Shown here: piece after piece, positions 1 through 6,730 of the stretch
Layout: each line of letters begins with the position of its first letter
Position numbering within the stretch: the first letter of the stretch is position 1
Assembly (NCBI GenBank): GCA_027357125.1
Contig: DAHVVW010000039.1
Span: forward strand, 1-10,248
From: Clostridiales bacterium
GTDB taxonomy: Bacteria; Bacillota; Desulfitobacteriia; Desulfitobacteriales; Desulfitobacteriaceae
Direction: 5' to 3'
Length of the DNA: 10,248 bases
Notes under the pieces: model-generated
The model's database searches: none
What the model was told of the DNA's origin: nothing
Seen by the model: the letters and a program-made list of their open reading frames with translations, nothing else
Program-made: the position numbers and the translations under genes

Positions 1-211
1 ATGGTTTGCGCGAACCACCTAAAACCTGGCCTTCGCGGTTAAGCAAGACCAGGTCATCCACGGTAATTGTTAGGTAGTCCATGCCGCTTGGGGTAATCCA
101 AAAACCCTCCCGCTCCTGATCCCAGGCCGAGAGGTTGCCCCAGGTGCCTGCCACCATTCCAGAGGCCAGGATTTCTCTGCCGGCTTTAAGCAAATCTTGT
201 TTAAGGCTCAT
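1..211 (-). CDS. class II aldolase/adducin family protein, N-terminal part (cut by window edge)
   Basis: The first 70 codons of a gene running off the left edge. The protein begins MSLKQDLLKAG and contains GTWGNLSAWD (about residues 22-31), a version of the (S/T)xGNxSxR phosphate-binding loop of the FucA/AraD/MtnB fold. It then has ITPSGMDYL (about 39-47) and ends at GGSRKP, just before where the family usually has SSE. The family uses a divalent metal, usually zinc, to cleave or dehydrate sugar phosphates. The metal-binding histidines lie downstream of the cut and cannot be checked. The ATG overlaps the mtnA stop as ATGA, so the two genes are probably translationally coupled. With MtnA making methylthioribulose-1-phosphate, the likely roles are MtnB-type dehydratase, or an aldolase giving DHAP plus (methylthio)acetaldehyde (DHAP shunt or 5-deoxyribose disposal). 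The visible part does not decide between them. The loop has W where the family usually has R. Family assignment is firm; substrate is inference. Confidence 0.85.
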   Translation of the reverse strand, partial: MSLKQDLLKAGREILASGMVAGTWGNLSAWDQEREGFWITPSGMDYLTITVDDLVLLNREGQVLGGSRKP

Positions 212-1245
212 GAGCGAACCATCAGCTTAAGCAAATTGACAGAATAAGGAGAAGAGACGATTCCCTTTTCCGTGATAATTCCGGTGATATACTTAGCGGG
301 AGTAACATCAAAGGCAGGGTTATAAACTTGTACATCAGGCGGAGCGATCGGCACGCCGAACACTTCCCGCATTTCCTGCGGGGAACGCTCCTCAATCGGA
401 ATATCCTGCCCGCTTGGGACCTTCAAATCGATAGTAGAAGTGGGAGCAGCCACATAAAAGGGAATACTGTGCGCTTGGGCCAATACCGCCAGGGAATAAG
501 TGCCAATCTTATTGGCTGTATCTCCATTGGCTGCAATCCGATCCGCCCCTACGACAACAAGGTCGATTTTCCCCTGCTGCATCAGGCTTCCGGCCATATT
601 ATCGGCGATTAAGGTGACCGGAATTTTATCCTGCATCAGTTCCCACGTGGTCAGCCGTGCTCCCTGCAGAAATGGCCGCGTCTCATCCGCATACACATGA
701 ATCTTTTTCCCGGCCGCATGAGCAGAGCGCATAATCCCAAGGGCTGTGCCGTACTCGACTGTAGCCAAAGCTCCGGCATTACAATGGGTTAATATGTCTG
801 CGTTCTCCGGGATGAGAGAATTGCCATGCTCGCCGATTAAACGGTTCATGCGCCGGTCATCTTCCGCAATACTGTCCGCTTCTGAGATCAGAGCCTGCCT
901 TATATCATCCAAGTCTTGCTCATCCCGCACTTCCCGCAGACGGTCTTCCATACGTCTTAAAGCCCAGAACAAGTTGACAGCAGTAGGGCGGGTAGCTGCC
1001 AGCCGGTTTTGCACCTCTTCCATGTAAGTGGTAAACTCTGCCCGCGGCCCGCTAAAGGACAAAGCCCCTAAAGCATAGCCATAAGCAGCCGCCGCGCCAA
1101 TAACCGGCGCCCCGCGCACCTCCATGCGTTCAATCGCTTCCGCTACTTCCTCAAACGATTTTGCTTCCCTGAAAAGAGTTTGAAGCGGGAGTTTAGTCTG
1201 ATCCAGAATTTTAAGGGCATTCCCCAGCCATTCGATCGCTTTCAC
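208..1245 (-). CDS. mtnA: S-methyl-5-thioribose-1-phosphate isomerase
   Basis: Converts 5-methylthioribose-1-phosphate to 5-methylthioribulose-1-phosphate in cytosolic methionine salvage; homologues also accept 5-deoxyribose-1-phosphate. The 345-residue length is normal for the eIF2B-like MtnA family. Visible landmarks are the substrate loop RGAPVIGAAA (44-53), THCNAGALAT (153-162) with catalytic Cys155, and VVGADRIAANGD (231-242) with catalytic Asp235, followed by NKIGTY. The C155/D235 pair has the same 80-residue spacing as in characterised Bacillus MtnA. Its GADRI motif and catalytic Cys favour MtnA over a true eIF2B subunit or ribose-1,5-bisphosphate isomerase. The start is GTG: GGAGG sits 7 bases upstream, and the ATG two bases earlier is out of frame and meets TGA at once. 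It lies 47 bases after ftsY and overlaps the aldolase-family gene by 4 bases, so it is probably transcribed from the ftsY promoter. Confidence 0.95.
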   Translation of the reverse strand: MKAIEWLGNALKILDQTKLPLQTLFREAKSFEEVAEAIERMEVRGAPVIGAAAAYGYALGALSFSGPRAEFTTYMEEVQNRLAATRPTAVNLFWALRRMEDRLREVRDEQDLDDIRQALISEADSIAEDDRRMNRLIGEHGNSLIPENADILTHCNAGALATVEYGTALGIMRSAHAAGKKIHVYADETRPFLQGARLTTWELMQDKIPVTLIADNMAGSLMQQGKIDLVVVGADRIAANGDTANKIGTYSLAVLAQAHSIPFYVAAPTSTIDLKVPSGQDIPIEERSPQEMREVFGVPIAPPDVQVYNPAFDVTPAKYITGIITEKGIVSSPYSVNLLKLMVRS

Positions 1246-1252
1246 ATCCCAA

Positions 1253-1260
1253 CCTCCTTT
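1253..1260 (-). promoter_or_regulatory. Shine-Dalgarno site that sets the GTG start of mtnA
   Basis: On the minus strand this reads AAAGGAGG, a near-perfect anti-16S match. It is 7 bases from the GTG at 1245-1243. The ATG at 1247-1245 is followed directly by TGA, so it cannot start a protein; only the GTG opens the MtnA frame. Confidence 0.85.
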
Positions 1261-1292
1261 CTCAAATACAGACCCCCTTGCCGCTGGCGCGG

Positions 1293-2216
1293 CTACTCTT
1301 CTGCGCGATCAAAAAGCGCTGCCGCAAAATCCCCCGGCACGAACGGGCGCAGATCCTCCATTCCCTCTCCGATCCCGATCCATTTTACCGGAATCCCTAT
1401 CTCTCCCTGAATCCCCAGTACGACACCGCCTTTGGCCGTTCCGTCAAGCTTGGTCAGCACGATACCCGTGACTCCGGCCACTTCCTGAAAAAGCTTAGCC
1501 TGCTGCAAAGCGTTCTGGCCAGTGGTGGCGTCAAGCACCAACAGCACTTCATGCGGGGCTTCCGGAATTTCCCGGGAGATAACCTTCTTGACCTTACGCA
1601 GTTCTTCCATTAAGTTCACTTTGTTGTGAAGGCGTCCGGCAGTATCCATGAGCACCACATCCGCCGCGCGCGACTTGGCTGCCTGGATGGCGTCATATGC
1701 CACTGCCGCCGGATCAGCCCCTTCTTTCTGCTTGATCACTTCCGCTCCGCTGCGTGTACCCCATATTTCTAACTGGTCAATGGCTGCAGCCCGGAAAGTG
1801 TCACCCGCCGCCAGAAGCACTCTCTTCCCTTCCTGGCGCAGGTGGTTGGCGAGTTTTCCGATAGTAGTGGTTTTACCAACCCCGTTCACGCCCACCACTA
1901 AGATAATACTTGGCCCACCTGCGGCAATATTAAGAGTCTGCTGCTCCCCCAGCATCTCCGCAATGAGTTCTTGCAATACTGTCTGGAGTTCGCCAGCCTC
2001 GGAGATTTTCCTGCTTTTGACCTCTTCCCGCAAACGCCGGACCAGTTCAAGGGAAGTATTCACACCAACATCAGAGCGGATGAGGAGTTCTTCCAATTCC
2101 TCATATAAGTCATCATCTATTTTCGTGCGCCCTGTGAATAATTGCTCGACTTTTTGCACGAAATTTTCCCGGGTTTTAGTTAATCCTGCTTTAAGCTGGG
2201 CAAAAAAGCCTGCCAT
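1293..2216 (-). CDS. ftsY: signal recognition particle receptor FtsY
   Basis: SRP receptor GTPase. It docks the SRP-ribosome-nascent chain complex at the membrane and hands it to SecYEG. The 307-residue protein has the NG architecture: a helical N domain (about 1-95), then the G domain with P-loop GVNGVGKTT (109-117), DTFRAAA (139-145), DTAGR (191-195), TKLD (255-258) and the closing GIGEGMEDLRPF (281-292). DTFRAAAIDQLEIW and GEGMEDLRPF are FtsY-type rather than Ffh-type, and no methionine-rich M domain follows. It lacks the long acidic A domain of E. coli FtsY, as is usual in Bacillota. The amphipathic N-terminus (MAGFFAQLKAGLTKT) fits the membrane-targeting helix. The ATG start has a modest GGAAGG site about 10 bases upstream. 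It appears to have its own promoter (2252-2280), and ylxM-ffh, often found next to ftsY, does not follow. Confidence 0.97.
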   Translation of the reverse strand: MAGFFAQLKAGLTKTRENFVQKVEQLFTGRTKIDDDLYEELEELLIRSDVGVNTSLELVRRLREEVKSRKISEAGELQTVLQELIAEMLGEQQTLNIAAGGPSIILVVGVNGVGKTTTIGKLANHLRQEGKRVLLAAGDTFRAAAIDQLEIWGTRSGAEVIKQKEGADPAAVAYDAIQAAKSRAADVVLMDTAGRLHNKVNLMEELRKVKKVISREIPEAPHEVLLVLDATTGQNALQQAKLFQEVAGVTGIVLTKLDGTAKGGVVLGIQGEIGIPVKWIGIGEGMEDLRPFVPGDFAAALFDRAEE

Positions 2217-2251
2217 TTTATGTCTTCCTTCCTAAGGGGATGTCTGCCGCT

Positions 2252-2280
2252 ATTTTATCACAATTCCTCCCTCCGCTCAA
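2252..2280 (-). promoter_or_regulatory. sigma-A type promoter upstream of ftsY
   Basis: Minus-strand -35 TTGAGC (2280-2275), a 17-base spacer, and -10 TAAAAT (2257-2252; 5 of 6 match to TATAAT). The -10 is preceded by TGA, giving an extended -10 TGn. Transcription would start near 2245 and leave a short leader of about 30 bases before the ftsY ATG. It would drive ftsY, mtnA and the aldolase-family gene separately from smc. Sequence match only; no transcript data. Confidence 0.7.
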
Positions 2281-2300
2281 TTAACTGATTTGCTCCGGCG

Positions 2301-2344
2301 CGTGGTGCGAAACAGTCGCTAAACTGTTTCGGCTGTGCAGCACG
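2301..2344. repeat. imperfect inverted repeat / hairpin between smc and ftsY
   Basis: An inner perfect 9-base stem pairs CGAAACAGT (2308-2316) with ACTGTTTCG (2323-2331) around a 6-base loop, CGCTAA. An outer stem pairs 2301-2307 with 2338-2344 with one G-G mismatch, leaving a one-sided 6-base bulge at 2332-2337. It begins 12 bases past the smc stop. No T-run follows on either strand, so it is not a classic intrinsic terminator. It could be an RNA 3'-end stabiliser, a Rho-related site, a regulator binding site or a copy of a dispersed palindromic repeat; the window holds no second copy that I could see. Confidence 0.6.
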
Positions 2345-2355
2345 ACAACCTTACC

Positions 2356-5300
2356 TTACGCAGAGGCAGGATCATCCCAAGGCTCATCCATCTGCACCGT
2401 TAAAAGCTTCGACACCCCTGACTCCTCCATCGTAATCCCGCAGAGGACGTCTGCCGCTTCCATGGTCCCCTTGCGGTGGGAAATAACAATGAATTGGGTT
2501 GAATGGGCCAAACGCCTGAGATACTCGGCAAACCTGGTCACATTGACGTCATCAAGTGATGCCTCAATCTCATCCAGGACACAAAACGGGCTCGGCTTCA
2601 CGCGCAACAGGGCAAAAAGCAGGGCAATTGCGGTTAGAGCCCTTTCCCCTCCCGAGAGTAAGGATAAGAGCTGAAGTTTTTTGCCCGGAGGCTGGGCCAC
2701 TATCTCTATCCCCGTTTCCAACAGATTATCTGGTTCCACCAGCCTGAGTTCAGCCTGTCCGCCATGAAACAGTTCCTTAAACACTTCGCCAAAGGCATCG
2801 CGCACTGCTTCAAAACCGCTGTGAAAGCGCTCGCTCATCGTCTTGTCCAGTTCCGAGATTAAAGAGCGCAAAGTTCGGTACGCGTCCACTAAGTCACGGT
2901 GCTGGGCCGTTAAAAACTCATGCCTTTGCCATAGCTTTGGGTATTCCTCGATTGCGGCCTGATTGACCGCTCCGATGCCTTCGATCTCAGCTTTCAGCTC
3001 CTGAATCCTTTGCGCCAGGCCTTCCCGTCCTTGACTGGAATTCAAAGCCCTGGCTTCCTCCCAACTTAGGGAAAACTCCTCAGCCAGGTGTTTAAGGCCG
3101 CTCTCCCATTCCGCTTCTGAACGGGCCAGGCGAACCTCAAGCACATGCAGTTTCTGGTCAAGTTCCTGTAATTCCCGACGCTTGTCCTGAGCCTCTTCTT
3201 CCCGCCTAACCACCACAGCCGAGAGTGTCTCTCTTTCGAGCCGCAACTGGATCAGAAGTTCCTGCTCACGTCTAAGAGTGTCTCTTACTTCAGCCAATCG
3301 TTGCTGCAGGTTTTCTCGCTCTTGTTCAAGAGCACCCAGGGCTTGTAAAAGCTGACGCTCATTTTCCTGCTTGGCAGCGAGCGCTTTTTCATTCTCCTGA
3401 AGTGCTATACGCTCCGCAGCCAGGAGCGATTCGGCCTGGGATAGTTCCTGCTCCCACTTGGCATATTGCACTTTGCTTTCTGTAAGCTCTGCCGTCAAAG
3501 CTTCGATTCCAGCAGCTGTTTCTTTGGCCAGCTGTTCATTACGGGCTAACTCCCGGCGCAAGACCCCTGCCTTGTCCTCAATCTCAGCTAAACGAGCAGC
3601 AGCCTGGTTAAAGGCAGTCATTATTTCTTCCTGCCGCACATCTCCCTCTTGACCACGTAGTCCCAGAAGCTTAAACTCATCTTCCAGCCTTTTAAGCTGC
3701 AGGCGCCCTTGTTCCACCCGCACACTTAGGGCTGCCTTTTCCTCCCTAAGCTCCCGACTCCCGGCATCAAGGGCCGCATACTTAGATTCCGCTTCCTCCC
3801 TGTCCGCGCGTACAAGCGCTAATCTCTTTGCATGTTCAGCCTTTGTTTGCTCCAGGCTGTCCAATTCCTGCGCCAGCTCTTCGAGCTCGCGGGCGCGCGT
3901 CAGGAGGTTTGGGCCCTTGCGCTGGACACTGCCTCCGGTAAGGGAACCGCCAGGATGAATCTGATCCCCGTCCAGGGTTACGATCCGCACTTTATAGCCG
4001 CACTGGCGTGCAATCCTGGTGGCAGCCTCCATATCTGCCGCTACCAAGGTTCGTCCTAACACAAATTCCACAGCAGGGCGGTACTTTTCCGCCACCTGGA
4101 CCAAAGTGCTGGCCAGTCCGACAAAGCCCGGGTCACTCCGAACTGCGCGCTCCGGCTCCAGCCTACTCCCTTGGATAACGTCCAAGGGTAGAAAAGTTGC
4201 CCGCCCCAGCTTCTGTTCCTTTAAGTATGCGATAGCGGCCTTAGCAAAGTCCAACGTCTCAGCGACCACACTTTGCAGGCTCCCACCTGCCGCAGTCTCG
4301 ATCGCCAGTTCTAATTTCTCTTCCACTTTTACCAGGTCAGCCACCGTGCCGCACAGACCACTGCAGGCCTTTACTCCCTTTTTCTTAGCTAGCAAAACCT
4401 CGCGCACCCCGCGCTGATATCCTTCCAAAGAATCTTCGAGGGCTTTGAGAGCCTGATATCTGGCCTTAGTCTGCTCCAGCCGCCGCGATAACTCCGTATC
4501 TGTCCGGCCCTCCTCAGCCAGGGCTTTGCCAAGCTCAGCCAGCTTTAGTTGGAAAGTTTCCTCCAGACCGGCATACTCTCTTTCCTTAAGCTCCAGTCCC
4601 TTAAGCGAGGAATCAAGGTTCTCATGGGCAAGCGCAAGTTCTTGAAGCTGGGCTTCTTTAGCACTGCGTTCAGCCGAGATTTGGCTCTGTTCCTGATTTA
4701 CTGCTGCCAGGTTGTGCTTAAAGCCTGTAAGTTCATTGGAACACCGGCTTTGTTCAGCCAGAATTTCAAACAACTCCGCTTTCAGCCGCTCAAGTTCTTC
4801 AACCCCGTGGCTCTCTTTGAGCCGGAGGAGCTTACCTTCCTCTTCTTTCAGCTTAGCCAGGGCTTCCCTAACCGTAGCCCGGAGGACACTTTGCCGCCCG
4901 GCTAGGGATTCTATCTTTTCCTGAATTCTGGTGCGCTTCACTACTTCTTCCTGGGACTCTGCGGCAACTCTTTTATGTTGTTCCGCGCAATTATGCTGGC
5001 GCTCCTGGTTCAACTTCAAATTATTATCAGCACCCTGACTTAGCTGCTCGGCGGCAAATACTGCCTGCTGCCGCTCTTGCAAGCGCTCTTCCAGCCTGCC
5101 TAAAGCAAGCTTGTCCTCCACATACAAGGCTTCAGAGCGGGCCAAACCTGCTTGGGCCTCAGCCTGCGCATCAATTAACCCTGTCCGTTCCCGCTCGGCC
5201 CGGTCCGTTTTCCCTTTGACCCCGCTCAGTTCGGACACAGCCAACTCGATTTCTAAGTGACGTTTCTCCTCTGCCAGCTCCACAAAGCGCTTAGCAGACT

Positions 5301-5946
5301 CAGCCTGAACTGCCAGCGGCTCCAACTGAATTTCAATCTCTTGCTTAATGTCTTCCAGCCGTTCCAGGTTGCGCTCAGTATCCTCCAGACGTTTGACGGC
5401 TTCGCGCTTGCGCACACGGTACTTGCTGATCCCGGCCGCTTCTTCGATGAGGAAGCGCCTTTCCTCGGCTTTGGAGTTCAGAATTTCTTCCACCCGGCCC
5501 TGGCCGATGACGGAAAAACCCTCTTTGCCTGCCCCCGTATCCATAAAAAGCTCATGGATATCTTTCAGACGGCAGGGAGCCTTATTGATCAAATACTGTC
5601 CTTCTCCGTCCCGGTACACCCGCCTGGTGATCGTTACTTCCTGAAAATCCAAGGGAAAAAGCCCACTTGCATTGTCAAAAACCAGCGTGACTTCGGCCAT
5701 TCCCACCGGACGGCGGCGGGAACTCCCGGAAAAAATTACATCTTCCATTTTGCTCCCGCGCAGGCTCTTGGCACTTTGCTCCCCTAAAACCCAGCGCAGG
5801 GCATCAACCACATTACTCTTGCCACTCCCGGTCGGCCCGACGATCACACTTAACCCCGTGCCAAGTTCGAGCCGTATGCGGTGAGCAAATGACTTAAACC
5901 CCTGAATTTGAATTTCTTTCAAAAAAACAGGGAGTTCAGCGCCCAT
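2356..5946 (-). CDS. smc: chromosome segregation protein SMC
   Basis: ATPase of the SMC-ScpAB condensin, which organises the nucleoid and aids origin segregation. From the chosen start it is 1196 residues, normal for bacterial SMC. The N-terminal head has Walker A GPTGSGKSN (37-45) and SVIGQGRVEEIL (145-156). A long Glu/Lys/Gln/Leu-rich coiled coil (about 175-520) leads to the hinge (about 523-680, ending HPGGSLTGGS), and a returning coiled coil follows. The C-terminal head has signature LSGGERALTAIA (1097-1108) and Walker B FCVLDEIEAS (1121-1130). Head order and full hinge rule out SbcC, RecN and MukB. The frame stays open 47 codons further upstream inside rnc, but GGAGG 7 bases before the ATG at 5946 and the typical family start (FLKEIQIQGFKSFA) support the shorter form. 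It overlaps rnc by 11 bases. An Elp3-like gene, present between rnc and smc in some Clostridia, is absent. Confidence 0.97.
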   Translation of the reverse strand: MGAELPVFLKEIQIQGFKSFAHRIRLELGTGLSVIVGPTGSGKSNVVDALRWVLGEQSAKSLRGSKMEDVIFSGSSRRRPVGMAEVTLVFDNASGLFPLDFQEVTITRRVYRDGEGQYLINKAPCRLKDIHELFMDTGAGKEGFSVIGQGRVEEILNSKAEERRFLIEEAAGISKYRVRKREAVKRLEDTERNLERLEDIKQEIEIQLEPLAVQAESAKRFVELAEEKRHLEIELAVSELSGVKGKTDRAERERTGLIDAQAEAQAGLARSEALYVEDKLALGRLEERLQERQQAVFAAEQLSQGADNNLKLNQERQHNCAEQHKRVAAESQEEVVKRTRIQEKIESLAGRQSVLRATVREALAKLKEEEGKLLRLKESHGVEELERLKAELFEILAEQSRCSNELTGFKHNLAAVNQEQSQISAERSAKEAQLQELALAHENLDSSLKGLELKEREYAGLEETFQLKLAELGKALAEEGRTDTELSRRLEQTKARYQALKALEDSLEGYQRGVREVLLAKKKGVKACSGLCGTVADLVKVEEKLELAIETAAGGSLQSVVAETLDFAKAAIAYLKEQKLGRATFLPLDVIQGSRLEPERAVRSDPGFVGLASTLVQVAEKYRPAVEFVLGRTLVAADMEAATRIARQCGYKVRIVTLDGDQIHPGGSLTGGSVQRKGPNLLTRARELEELAQELDSLEQTKAEHAKRLALVRADREEAESKYAALDAGSRELREEKAALSVRVEQGRLQLKRLEDEFKLLGLRGQEGDVRQEEIMTAFNQAAARLAEIEDKAGVLRRELARNEQLAKETAAGIEALTAELTESKVQYAKWEQELSQAESLLAAERIALQENEKALAAKQENERQLLQALGALEQERENLQQRLAEVRDTLRREQELLIQLRLERETLSAVVVRREEEAQDKRRELQELDQKLHVLEVRLARSEAEWESGLKHLAEEFSLSWEEARALNSSQGREGLAQRIQELKAEIEGIGAVNQAAIEEYPKLWQRHEFLTAQHRDLVDAYRTLRSLISELDKTMSERFHSGFEAVRDAFGEVFKELFHGGQAELRLVEPDNLLETGIEIVAQPPGKKLQLLSLLSGGERALTAIALLFALLRVKPSPFCVLDEIEASLDDVNVTRFAEYLRRLAHSTQFIVISHRKGTMEAADVLCGITMEESGVSKLLTVQMDEPWDDPASA

Positions 5947-6718
5947 CGCTCTCCCTCCCCCATTGTTCCAATACTTGTTGCGCGGCGTGCTGTTCCGCTT
6001 CTTTTTTCGTGCGGCCACTGCCGCTTGCCATGAGCTTGCCCTTGAGGAAAACCCCTGCTGTGAACTCTTTGCAGTGATCCGGCCCATCTTCTGCCAGAAT
6101 CCGATATGAGACTTCGTGTTCTTCCCGCTGCGCCTTTTCCTGCAGCATGGTCTTATAATCTCCGTAGTTTCCTTTGGCCACTTCCTCGATCGCAGGCTTC
6201 AGGAGTTTTAGAATAATCCTGCGCGCTTCTGCTAAGCCGTACTTGAGATAGATCGCCCCAATTACCGCTTCCCAGGCATCGGCCAAGATCGAAGGGCGCT
6301 CTCTGCCCCCTGAAGCCTGTTCACCCCGGCCCAGCAACAGCTCCGTGCCAAGTTCAATCTCTCTGGCCTTTTGCGCCAAGGTGGTTTCGTTGACAACTGC
6401 GGCCCGCATCTTGGTAAGTTCCCCTTCAGGTTTCCCAGGGTAATTCAGATAGAGATATTCCCCCACGATGAAATCCAGGATGGCATCCCCGAGAAACTCC
6501 AGCCTTTGGTTATTCTCCTTCCCTGAAACAGGGTTCTCAAAGAGAAAGGAAGGATGGGTCAAGGCAGTAACCAGGAGATGATCCGGCTGGCCTTCCAGCC
6601 CGAGCTTCTGCGCCAGCCGCCAACCGACCCGCTTACGGCTGCCCGACTCAGATTCCCCAGTACCCGCTTTGTCCGGACGTAGACTAAAATTACGGCGGTG
6701 CTTTTTCACAATTGGCAC
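5936..6718 (-). CDS. rnc: ribonuclease III
   Basis: Dimeric, Mg-dependent double-strand RNA endonuclease that processes rRNA precursors and structured mRNAs. The 260-residue protein has an RNase III domain (about 33-180) with signature NQRLEFLGDAILDF (70-83). The acidic catalytic set is visible as Glu74, Asp78, Asp147 and Glu150, the last two in ILADAWEA, where the family often has F instead of W. A C-terminal dsRNA-binding domain (about 187-254) runs from DYKTMLQEKAQ to KKEAEQHAAQQVLEQW. About 30 basic and polar residues precede the catalytic domain. The start is GTG. A weak AAGGGG lies only 2 bases before the GTG at 6718 and 11 bases before a second in-frame GTG at 6709, so the protein may be 3 residues shorter. 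It follows fabF by 12 bases and overlaps smc by 11, in line with one transcript. Confidence 0.96.
   Translation of the reverse strand: MPIVKKHRRNFSLRPDKAGTGESESGSRKRVGWRLAQKLGLEGQPDHLLVTALTHPSFLFENPVSGKENNQRLEFLGDAILDFIVGEYLYLNYPGKPEGELTKMRAAVVNETTLAQKAREIELGTELLLGRGEQASGGRERPSILADAWEAVIGAIYLKYGLAEARRIILKLLKPAIEEVAKGNYGDYKTMLQEKAQREEHEVSYRILAEDGPDHCKEFTAGVFLKGKLMASGSGRTKKEAEQHAAQQVLEQWGRESDGR
5951..5960 (-). promoter_or_regulatory. Shine-Dalgarno site that sets the smc start
   Basis: Reads GGGGAGGGAG on the minus strand, inside the last codons of rnc. Its GGAGG core is 7 bases from the ATG at 5946-5944. It is the main evidence for starting smc here rather than at the in-frame ATG at 6087. 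Confidence 0.75.
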
Positions 6719-6730
6719 GACCCCTTATCT

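Noticed and set aside
1648..2235. 195-codon open frame on the plus strand opposite ftsY
   Set aside because: Its translation is Ser/Arg/Pro-rich with no recognisable family, and it lies wholly opposite a clearly conserved ftsY, including over the P-loop; a codon-bias shadow.
2301..2344. Hairpin after smc as an intrinsic terminator
   Set aside because: No T-run follows the stem on either strand, so it was listed as an inverted repeat instead.
2700..5400. Repetitive-looking tct/ttc/cag-rich stretches within smc
   Set aside because: They encode Glu/Lys/Gln/Leu-rich heptads of the SMC coiled coil, not a DNA repeat or CRISPR array; no regular repeat-spacer unit.
5257..5787. 176-codon plus-strand open frame opposite the smc N-terminal half
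   Set aside because: Covers conserved SMC head and coiled-coil coding sequence on the other strand; no family features and no convincing ribosome binding site of its own.
5947..6087. 47-residue N-terminal extension of SMC
   Set aside because: Lies inside rnc in another frame, is Lys/Arg/Ser-rich and unlike SMC N-termini; the ATG at 5946 has a good ribosome binding site.
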